8,727 nt of DNA from Kordiimonadaceae bacterium. Lineage in GTDB: Bacteria; Pseudomonadota; Alphaproteobacteria; Sphingomonadales; Kordiimonadaceae. Each line of letters opens with the position of its first letter. Positions within the stretch are counted from its first letter, which is position 1. Made by a program: the position numbers and the translations under genes. Where the stretch lies: the NCBI GenBank assembly GCA_016763495.1, contig JAESTR010000076.1, positions 1 to 8,727 on the forward strand. Direction: 5' to 3'. The notes under the pieces were generated by a model that had not been told where the DNA came from, ran no database searches, and worked only from the letters and a program-made list of their open reading frames with translations. Below, piece by piece: positions 1-5,652 of the stretch.

Positions 1-1229
1 AGGCCCTCAGCCACATACCGGGATACATACCCATCTTTATTCGCCTTGATAGTCAGGCGTAACGCACCGCCCATTTTAGGCGCGCTTGAAAGTGTGTAGG
101 TTCTGCGTAGTTTTTTACCGTCTATGTCAAAAGCGACCGGCAGGTGTTGGCCGGGCATATATGCTGGGGCTGTGCCAACAACAGGCCGCAGATAAAGACT
201 ATTGATGCCATCAGCCTCTGGCACAATGTCAGAAACCTGATAAGCGATACCGTCTTTACCAACAACAGCCTGCTGGCGCTTTTCCCATATTGTGCCGTTA
301 TTGAGAGAAGGTGAACGCTCGGTACTTTCCCATACATACGGCATAGCATCTGCCCGGCGAATAACAGCCTCAGGCACAATACGCACATATTTGGTCGCGC
401 CTTCATAAGTAAATTCAGTATCATTCGGCCAGATAATTTCTGCAGTGCCTGATAGCTGTAACAAGTCTCCTGTTTCGAAATCCATAAACAACAGGCCTGC
501 CACCGGGTTCGCACCAATATTGCCCAGCGTGTTATAAATATTGTTGCCTGCAAAATCAGGGAACAGCAGCGAACCATCGTCCAGTATGCGAACAAAACCG
601 GGCAAACCACCCCGGTGAGACATATCTGCGCCGTGGCGTTCATCCTGTCCCATGTTAAAAGACGCAGAAGCGATATAGAAAGTATCAGAATTTTCGATCA
701 GTTTTCTATCTGCTGTTGAAAGACTTTTTCTAGTAACCGCCTTACCAACACTGTGTTTTTGCATGTCACCTGACGTGCGCTCCCGCACTTGAATATACTT
801 AGGGCAATTGCCAAAAGATTGAGTGATGGTGACTTCAAACCCTGTTAGCGATGTTGCTGAAACCCGGCCATTAACCCGGTTACGGCGGCGAGTTTCCACT
901 TCCACACCGACCATGCCTACTTCACTGCCTGCTGCAATAGCGTTTGTGAGGGGATCACTTGCATCAGGCAAACCACTGAAAGTAAGCACAGTCGGCTGGG
1001 GAGAACTTATAAAACCTGGCTCACCAAATAAGACGGAAGCCCAAGGCCTGCCGTTTTCATCGACAGAGCCCATAAATAATTGCGGGAGAGTGGCATAAAA
1101 ATCGCGGTGCTGGTCAGGCATGTAGGGCCGGATAATACGCGGCGCATATGTATGCACTTCTTCCCTGACACCCAATTTTTCCTGAAGGGCAAGTTCACCT
1201 TTGTGAAATGGCGTATACTCTTTATCCAT
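1..1229 (-). CDS. PNPOx-like split-barrel / ferredoxin-reductase fusion flavoprotein, partial (C-terminus off the left edge)
   Basis: The frame is open from ATG at 1229 to the left edge, giving 409 codons without a stop. A purine-rich GGGAGAGAG lies just upstream of the ATG. Residues about 40-150 and 195-290 resemble pyridoxamine-5'-phosphate-oxidase-type FMN-binding split barrels, with cues such as LPQLFMGSVDENGRPWAS (50-67) and LGNIGANPVAGLLFMDFETG (235-254). From about residue 315 the sequence changes to a ferredoxin-reductase-type FAD domain, with the RTYTLSS flavin motif at 376-382 and a following KDGYVSRYV segment (398-406). Members of this fusion family normally continue into an NAD(P)H-binding domain and often a plant-type [2Fe-2S] ferredoxin domain. 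Those would lie beyond the edge and are not visible. It is the second gene of an operon with the GST, 26 bases downstream. The role is inferred as NAD(P)H-dependent electron transfer or reductive detoxification in the cytoplasm; the substrate is unknown. Confidence 0.85.
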   Translation of the reverse strand, partial: MDKEYTPFHKGELALQEKLGVREEVHTYAPRIIRPYMPDQHRDFYATLPQLFMGSVDENGRPWASVLFGEPGFISSPQPTVLTFSGLPDASDPLTNAIAAGSEVGMVGVEVETRRRNRVNGRVSATSLTGFEVTITQSFGNCPKYIQVRERTSGDMQKHSVGKAVTRKSLSTADRKLIENSDTFYIASASFNMGQDERHGADMSHRGGLPGFVRILDDGSLLFPDFAGNNIYNTLGNIGANPVAGLLFMDFETGDLLQLSGTAEIIWPNDTEFTYEGATKYVRIVPEAVIRRADAMPYVWESTERSPSLNNGTIWEKRQQAVVGKDGIAYQVSDIVPEADGINSLYLRPVVGTAPAYMPGQHLPVAFDIDGKKLRRTYTLSSAPKMGGALRLTIKANKDGYVSRYVAEG

Positions 1230-1255
1230 CGTCTCTCTCCCGCAAGTTTACGCCG

Positions 1256-1882
1256 TTAAGCCGCTGCTGCTACTTCAGTTTTTGACATTCCAACGAAACC
1301 AGGCAGTGCTTCTATCGCTGCTATCCAGCGGCGAATATTAGTATAATTATCTAGGGAAATATATCCCTCGGGGGCATGCGCTGTGTAGCTATAAATAGCC
1401 ACGTCTGCAAAAGTTGGCCGGCCCGCTACAAGAAAATCTTTTCCTTCAAGTTCAGCTTCAAGAAATGCTAAAAATGTGTGCGCTTTTTCGGCAGTCACTT
1501 CGGGGTCAAAACCGGCACCAAACACCGTGATAAGCCGCGCTGCAGCCGGGCCTGCCGCTAAACCAGCTGACGCACGAGCAAACCATTTCGCCACATGTGC
1601 GGCATTTTCTGCATCCTTTGGTAGCCACGTACCATCATCAAATTTAGCGGCGAGATAAGTCAGAATAGCTGTTGATTCGGTGATGAAAGTTTCACCGTCA
1701 ACCAGCGCTGGTACCACGCCAGCTGAATTGATTTCCTTATACCAATCAGACCGCTGCTCACCGCCAGCTAAATCCAGTGTGATGGCTTCATAATCAACAC
1801 CGAGCAGGGAAAGTGCAAGCTCTGCACGGTGCGCATGGCCTGAAAGCGGAAATGTATAAAGTTTAAGTTTATTGTCTGACAT
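1256..1882 (-). CDS. Glutathione S-transferase family protein
   Basis: This 208-residue protein has the normal length for a bacterial cytosolic GST. Residues 1-80 form the thioredoxin-like glutathione-binding domain. It starts LYTFPLSGHAHRAELALSLL (8-27), where Ser14 is a candidate thiolate-activating residue. It contains the cis-proline of the VVPAL motif (Pro58) and the Glu69-Ser70 pair that usually contacts the glutathione gamma-glutamyl group. The all-helical C-terminal domain follows from about residue 92, with the RPTFADVAIYSY capping box (155-166) typical of the fold. There are no cysteines. The start is supported by CAGGAGA about 8 bases upstream of the ATG. It is the first gene of a two-gene operon with the split-barrel flavoprotein, and its promoter holds two operator-like palindromes, so repression by the divergent TetR protein is likely. 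The family conjugates or reduces electrophiles with glutathione; the specific substrate cannot be read from sequence. Confidence 0.93.
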   Translation of the reverse strand: MSDNKLKLYTFPLSGHAHRAELALSLLGVDYEAITLDLAGGEQRSDWYKEINSAGVVPALVDGETFITESTAILTYLAAKFDDGTWLPKDAENAAHVAKWFARASAGLAAGPAAARLITVFGAGFDPEVTAEKAHTFLAFLEAELEGKDFLVAGRPTFADVAIYSYTAHAPEGYISLDNYTNIRRWIAAIEALPGFVGMSKTEVAAAA

Positions 1883-1927
1883 CGTGTGTCTCCTGAAAGT
1901 TTAAAATAATCACTAAATCAGCACACC

Positions 1928-1943
1928 TGTACTGATCGGTACA
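1928..1943. promoter_or_regulatory. TetR-type operator, copy 1 (O1)
   Basis: The sequence is TGTACTGATCGGTACA, a 16-bp near-perfect palindrome around GATC. It lies just downstream of the proposed -10 of the GST promoter, near or beyond the transcription start, where a bound repressor would block initiation. It shares TGTAC-N-GATC-N-GTACA with two other copies in the same intergenic region. Confidence 0.75.
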
Positions 1944-1948
1944 CACTG

Positions 1949-1977
1949 AAGATGTACAGATCGGTACAGGTTGTCAA
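1949..1977 (-). promoter_or_regulatory. Likely sigma70-type promoter of the GST operon
   Basis: On the minus strand a perfect TTGACA (1977-1972) is followed after 17 bases by CATCTT (1954-1949), a weak -10 with 3 of 6 consensus matches. The spacer is almost filled by operator copy 2. The position, about 65-70 bases before the GST start codon, is reasonable. The -35 is convincing and the -10 less so. Confidence 0.5.
1953..1968. promoter_or_regulatory. TetR-type operator, copy 2 (O2)
   Basis: The sequence is TGTACAGATCGGTACA. Its centre is 25 bp from the centre of copy 1. It lies in the spacer between the proposed -35 and -10 of the GST promoter and overlaps the edge of the -10, a classic repressor position. 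Confidence 0.75.
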
Positions 1978-2083
1978 GCCAGTCTCAGATAGAAATTGGC
2001 ACCACTCACACAAACACCAACTAAGTAACTGAAAATGTTATGTAAAATATTTCCATTTATTTTTCTGTGGAATTCCCATATCC

Positions 2084-2099
2084 TGTACAGATCAGTACA
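2084..2099. promoter_or_regulatory. TetR-type operator, copy 3 (O3)
   Basis: The sequence is TGTACAGATCAGTACA, matching the other two copies at all arm positions and the GATC core. It ends 34 bases before the ATG chosen for the TetR gene, so it is placed for autoregulation. Confidence 0.75.
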
Positions 2100-2114
2100 T
2101 GTTGTACCGAATCA

Positions 2115-2120
2115 TAAAAT
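2115..2120 (+). promoter_or_regulatory. Possible -10 element of the TetR gene
   Basis: TAAAAT matches the -10 consensus at 5 of 6 positions, but no good -35 lies 16-18 bases upstream, where operator copy 3 sits instead. If it is used, transcription would start only a few bases before the ATG at 2134. That would fit the absence of a clear ribosome binding site there (short-leader or leaderless mRNA). Confidence 0.25.
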
Positions 2121-2133
2121 ATTGGGCTGTAAA

Positions 2134-2703
2134 ATGAGTGCATCGAAAAAAGACGAACTGGTTCAAAAGGCCCTAAAGGTATTTTACCGCGAGGGCTTTC
2201 ACGCCACAGGTATGGACAGGTTGGTGGCAGAGACAAAAATCTCCAAGACATCCATGTATAAGCATTTTGGCAGCAAAGATGATCTGATCTTGGCGACCTT
2301 AAAGTTGCGGGACCAGCAATTCCGGGACAGCTTTATTGGTTTTGTTGAAAACGCAGCCAGTGACCCTGTTGAAAAACTGTTAGCTACTTTTGATGCACTG
2401 GCTGATTGGTTTGGCCAAACTGATTTTCAGAGCTGCATGTTCATCAAAGCATCTTCAGAATTTCAAGATACAAATCATCCTGCACATAAGGAAGCTGCCG
2501 AGCATAAACTTGTTTTGCAAACATACCTGAAAGAACTGGCAGAAGAAGCGGGGCTTACAAACCCGGCTAGCCTCGCTATCCAGCTTCAATTGTTACAGGA
2601 GGGCGCTATTGTGCTCGCTCATATGCATACAAATGAAGACCCCGCTGCAGATGCCAAAAACGCTGCTCGGGCCCTAATCGCTGGCGCCCAGCCAGCTACC
2701 TAA
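2134..2703 (+). CDS. TetR/AcrR-family transcriptional regulator
   Basis: This 189-residue protein has a normal TetR length. Residues about 5-52 form the DNA-binding domain. The helix-turn-helix core runs from TGMDRLVAETKISKTSMYKH to the FGSKDDL segment (25-51). The rest is the all-helical ligand-binding and dimerisation domain, including the FQSCMFIKASSEF segment (98-110) and LQLLQEGAIVLA (151-162). Cys101 is the only cysteine. I chose ATG 2134 because the MSASKKDELV start fits the family, whereas an in-frame ATG at 2035 would add 33 unrelated residues and place operator copy 3 inside the gene. No strong ribosome binding site is visible before 2134. Transcribed divergently from the GST operon with three shared operators between them, it is most likely a local repressor of that operon and of itself. 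The inducer is unknown. Confidence 0.93.
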   Translation: MSASKKDELVQKALKVFYREGFHATGMDRLVAETKISKTSMYKHFGSKDDLILATLKLRDQQFRDSFIGFVENAASDPVEKLLATFDALADWFGQTDFQSCMFIKASSEFQDTNHPAHKEAAEHKLVLQTYLKELAEEAGLTNPASLAIQLQLLQEGAIVLAHMHTNEDPAADAKNAARALIAGAQPAT

Positions 2704-2870
2704 TGGGGTGCATGCAGAAAACAGCGCTAAGCGAACACAAGTGAGTAATTTAGGGAATTCCTATTAGAACAGGTATAAAATAAAACGCTTTCGCCGGTGA
2801 CAAGCACTGTATATCAATTTACCAATAGTCCCATGTAACTGACCCTAGCTTTGAATTGGTAGTCACAGAT
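2704..2870. other. Intergenic stretch before the molybdoenzyme gene
   Basis: There are 167 bases with no coding potential. A GTGACA at 2797-2802 with TACCAA 17 bases further on is the best promoter-like pair, but it is weak. No intrinsic terminator for the TetR gene was found. The palindrome GGAATTCC (2754-2761) has no T-run. Confidence 0.3.
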
Positions 2871-5042
2871 ATGAAACAGATAGTTGGCGGTGGCCCCAAA
2901 AAAGTTCTCTATACGCTGAATACCATCAGGAAAATGGGCGTGAAGCGTGCTGCAAAAGCGCTATCTTCTAATAACGCCTGCAAAGCCTGCGGCTTAGGCA
3001 TGGGTGGCCAAAAAGGCGGTATGACCAACGAACTGGGTGAATACCCAGCGGTCTGTAATAAAAGCGTACAAGCACAATCATCCGACGTACAAGCTGCTAT
3101 TCCCAATGAGGTTTTTGACCATACCTTGTTAGAATTCAAAGAATTAGACGGCTATGATATGGAACATATGGGCCGCCTAAACACGCCCTTATATAAAGCC
3201 GCAAACGCGGAGAAATACACCCCTATTTCATGGGAAGAAGCTTTCGAGAAAGCAGCAGATAAATTTCGTACCACAGACCCAGAACGCAGCTTCTTTTACT
3301 CTTCAGGCCGCTCCTCCAACGAAGCAGGTTTTATCCTGCAGTTAATGGCGCGCGCTTACGGCACCAACAATGTCAATAATTGCTCCTATTTCTGCCATCA
3401 GGCCACATCTGTGGGCATGGGCACTACCATCGGTACCGGCACCGCCACGGTGGAATTGAAAGACCTTGAGAAATGTGACTTGATATTTGTGATTGGCGCA
3501 AACCCTTCCTCCAACCATCCACGTTTCATCCATAAGCTTGCGGCCTGCCGGGCGCGGGGTGGTGATGTCGTTATGATCAACCCTGCCAAAGAACCGGGGC
3601 TGGTGAAATTCGCGCTGCCCAAAAGCCCTAGGTCAATGCTGAAAGGTGGCGACGAAATCGCGTCAGAATACCTGCAGCCCAAAATCGGCACAGATGTCCT
3701 GCTGTTCAAGGGCATTGCCAAAGCCCTGTTGGAGGCAGGCGCAGAAGACAAAGCGTTCATAAACAGCTTAACCAATGGCTTCGATGCCTTTCTAGACGAT
3801 ATTAAAGCCACCAGCTGGGATACCATCACCAGCACTACAGGCGTATCACTTGGCAGTATCCGCCGTGTCGCGGAAACATACGCCAACAGCAATGCAGCCG
3901 TATTCGCATGGGGCATGGGCATGACCCATCACACTAATGGGTGTGACAATGTAGAGTATATCGCCAACTTGGCGCTGTTGCGGGGCATGGTCGGGCTTCC
4001 GGGCAAAGGCTTGTTGCCACTACGGGGCCACAGCAATGTGCAGGGCATTGGTACGATCGGCGTGAAACCCGTATTACCTGAGCAGATATTCGCAAAAATC
4101 GAAGAAACATTTGGCACCAAACTTCCGCGCAAAGAGGGCATGGATACAATGGCATGCCTGCATGCAGCTGAGCGCGGTGAAATTGATGCCGCGCTTATCA
4201 TGGGTGGCAACCTATATGGCGCCTCACCAAAAAAGGATTGGGCGGAAAGCGCCCTTAATAATATTGGCTTTCAAGTCCATCTCACCACCACATTAAACGA
4301 AAGTCATTTTTTCGGCCATGATGGCTGCCAAGCATTGGTGTTGCCAGTAACTGCACGCGACGAAGAATGGCAGCCAACCACACAGGAAAGCATGTTCAAC
4401 TTTGTGCGCTTGTCTGATGGCGGCATTAACCGGCTAGACGGCGTAAAGCCTGAAAGCGTCATCTTAAGCGAGCTTGCGACACGCATAATGCCTGACAGCA
4501 AAGTGCCTTTCACTGAATTTCAAAACCACAGTAAAGTCCGGCATGCCATCGCCAAAATCATACCAGGCCTTGAAGACTTGGCTGACATTGATGTGGCAAA
4601 AAAAGAGTTTCATGTGCAAGGCCGCCTGATGCACGAACAAAAGTTCAACATGCCAGACGGCAAAGCCTGCTTTCAAGTAAGGGCCGTTCCTGACTTTAAA
4701 GCAGAGAAAGCGCCGTTCCTGCTGACGACCGTGCGCAGCGAAGGCCAATTTAACACCATCATTTACGAGCGAGCTGACAGTTACCGCCCGGCGAAAGACC
4801 GCTGGACTGTAATGATGAATGCTGATGATATGGCAAGCCTCGGTATCAAAAGCGGCACCAAAGCAGACATTAAGAACACACACGGTGTGATGAAAGATGT
4901 GACCGTTGAGGCCTTTGACATAGCCCCCGGCAGTGTGATGGCCTATTTCCCCGAGGCTAACATATTGACCACCACCAGCATTGACCCCCGGAGTAAAACA
5001 CCGAACTTTAAATCTGTGCCGGTTGAAGTAATCGCTGCCTAA
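2871..5042 (+). CDS. FdhF/YdeP-family molybdopterin oxidoreductase
   Basis: This 723-residue cytoplasmic enzyme belongs to the formate-dehydrogenase-like (DMSO reductase) molybdoprotein superfamily, YdeP branch. Near the N-terminus CKACGLGMGGQKGGM (37-51) and a third cysteine in PAVCNKS (59-65) probably bind an iron-sulfur cluster. The segment NNCSYFCHQATSVGMG (169-184) puts a Cys-His pair (Cys175-His176) where formate dehydrogenases carry the molybdenum-ligating Sec/Cys and catalytic His. IGANPSSNHPRF (208-219), GMGMTHHTNG (348-357) and RGHSNVQGIGTIG (385-397) are cofactor-binding segments. The molydopterin-dinucleotide-binding C-terminal domain spans about 612-720. No twin-arginine signal is present. 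A TTG five codons upstream (2856) is an alternative start; neither start has a clear ribosome binding site. No partner subunit, FdhD or cofactor gene is adjacent. The substrate is unknown: E. coli YdeP is linked to acid resistance, but transferring that role would be a guess. Confidence 0.92.
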   Translation: MKQIVGGGPKKVLYTLNTIRKMGVKRAAKALSSNNACKACGLGMGGQKGGMTNELGEYPAVCNKSVQAQSSDVQAAIPNEVFDHTLLEFKELDGYDMEHMGRLNTPLYKAANAEKYTPISWEEAFEKAADKFRTTDPERSFFYSSGRSSNEAGFILQLMARAYGTNNVNNCSYFCHQATSVGMGTTIGTGTATVELKDLEKCDLIFVIGANPSSNHPRFIHKLAACRARGGDVVMINPAKEPGLVKFALPKSPRSMLKGGDEIASEYLQPKIGTDVLLFKGIAKALLEAGAEDKAFINSLTNGFDAFLDDIKATSWDTITSTTGVSLGSIRRVAETYANSNAAVFAWGMGMTHHTNGCDNVEYIANLALLRGMVGLPGKGLLPLRGHSNVQGIGTIGVKPVLPEQIFAKIEETFGTKLPRKEGMDTMACLHAAERGEIDAALIMGGNLYGASPKKDWAESALNNIGFQVHLTTTLNESHFFGHDGCQALVLPVTARDEEWQPTTQESMFNFVRLSDGGINRLDGVKPESVILSELATRIMPDSKVPFTEFQNHSKVRHAIAKIIPGLEDLADIDVAKKEFHVQGRLMHEQKFNMPDGKACFQVRAVPDFKAEKAPFLLTTVRSEGQFNTIIYERADSYRPAKDRWTVMMNADDMASLGIKSGTKADIKNTHGVMKDVTVEAFDIAPGSVMAYFPEANILTTTSIDPRSKTPNFKSVPVEVIAA

Positions 5043-5233
5043 GGCGTACTGCTCTGCATGAAAGCGGGCTGGGCTATTTCGTGTGGATTTGCGGCCAATC
5101 ATAATTTGGTCAAAAATATTCTTGAAAAAATTCAATAAACCAAGCAGCCTCAGCTTACAAATAGTAGGATCAAAAAGCCGTCATACTTCGTTCACAAACA
5201 ACTTGTGGCCCGCAGTCACGCGTATAATTTCAA
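5043..5233. other. Non-coding stretch downstream of the molybdoenzyme gene
   Basis: This is the first part of a roughly 610-base region without a confident gene. It is AT-rich and holds only short imperfect hairpins, such as GGCCAA/TTGGTC around 5092-5110 and TTGAA/TTCAA around 5125-5138. None has a T-run, so no convincing terminator follows the molybdoenzyme gene directly. Open frames here have no recognisable protein character. Confidence 0.4.
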
Positions 5234-5258
5234 GCATAGAGTTTAATCTATGCCTTTT
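5234..5258 (+). terminator. Perfect 7-bp hairpin with short T-run; weak terminator or translation-control hairpin
   Basis: GCATAGA (5234-5240) and TCTATGC (5247-5253) pair perfectly around a 6-base loop, followed by CTTTT. The stem is AT-rich and the T-run short, so terminator strength would be modest. It lies about 190 bases after the molybdoenzyme stop codon. Its 3' arm contains the ATG of the possible 58-residue gene. Confidence 0.35.
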
Positions 5259-5426
5259 GATCAGCATGGGCATTTCAACAACACCCCTTTTAAAAAGCTA
5301 GTGGCAATCAAAAATGCCATCCATGTTCTTCATTTGGAAAAACAACGCATCCAGCTCTATGACGAAGTCTTTGATTTCTTATTGGAAAACACTGAGGTTC
5401 AAATTTCTAACGCTGAAAAGCTTTAA
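5250..5426 (+). CDS. Possible small hypothetical protein (58 aa)
   Basis: An open frame of 58 codons runs from ATG 5250 to TAA 5424-5426. The product, beginning MPFDQHGHFNNTPFKKLV, reads like a real protein in its second half. Residues 14-47 can form one long amphipathic helix with regularly spaced Leu, Ile and Phe and many charged residues (for example HLEKQRIQLYDEVFDFLLEN, 28-47), possibly a short coiled coil. I do not recognise a family. Against it, no ribosome binding site precedes the ATG and the start codon sits inside the 3' arm of a perfect hairpin. GTG 5301 (41 residues) is an alternative start. A frame of this length can also arise by chance. It is the most protein-like frame in the gap between the molybdoenzyme and the chemoreceptor. 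Confidence 0.33.
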   Translation: MPFDQHGHFNNTPFKKLVAIKNAIHVLHLEKQRIQLYDEVFDFLLENTEVQISNAEKL

Positions 5427-5570
5427 AAAATGTCTTTCGTTTGAACCTAAAGAAAGAAATAACAAGGTCATCGGTAATCTCCCTTTCTGTATTATTGTAG
5501 CTCGCCAATAAAACCAGCCTTTGGACTAGCCTCCATCCTGAAAGATACGTGTACTGTAAAACCTGCACTG

Positions 5571-5652
5571 AGGAGGCAAGCGTTCGTTGCTCTGTTTTCA
5601 TATGAAGAACTTTACGCCTTTGGGGGCTAAACTTTTAGATGAGGACCAGTAA
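5571..5652 (+). other. Possible leader-peptide region abutting the chemoreceptor gene
   Basis: A perfect AGGAGG (5571-5576) is followed 10 bases later by TTG 5587. That opens a frame of 21 codons ending in TAA 5650-5652, directly against the chemoreceptor ATG. An in-frame ATG at 5602 would give 16 codons (MKNFTPLGAKLLDEDQ). Translation of such a leader could couple to the next gene, but no conservation can be assessed here and the TTG start is non-optimal. Confidence 0.2.

Noticed and set aside
122..643. A 173-codon minus-strand frame, cysteine- and leucine-rich, plus a 63-codon one at 1007-1198
   Set aside because: Both lie in shifted frames of the flavoprotein gene, which has a continuous open frame with recognisable domains. 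Their translations have no family character.
2753..2764. Palindrome around GGAATTCC after the TetR gene as a terminator
   Set aside because: The stem is short with no proper loop and no T-run follows.
3398..3922. A 174-codon minus-strand frame inside the molybdoenzyme gene
   Set aside because: It is antisense to conserved cofactor-binding segments, and its serine/proline-rich composition is typical of a shadow frame.
4464..5135. A 223-codon minus-strand frame
   Set aside because: It overlaps the well-supported molybdoenzyme C-terminal domain on the opposite strand and has no recognisable motifs.
5083..5301. A 72-codon plus-strand frame after the molybdoenzyme gene
   Set aside because: There is no ribosome binding site, it overlaps the molybdoenzyme tail region poorly and the hairpin at 5234-5253 directly, and it has no protein-like pattern.
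5448..5477. TAAA and TCGGTAA resembling a flagellar sigma28 promoter upstream of the chemoreceptor
   Set aside because: The spacer is about 18 bases instead of 15 and the -10 matches only about 5 of 8 positions.
5520..5652. Possible c-di-GMP (GEMM) riboswitch ahead of the chemoreceptor
   Set aside because: I looked for the conserved GEMM segments and tetraloop/receptor pieces and could not find them in order.
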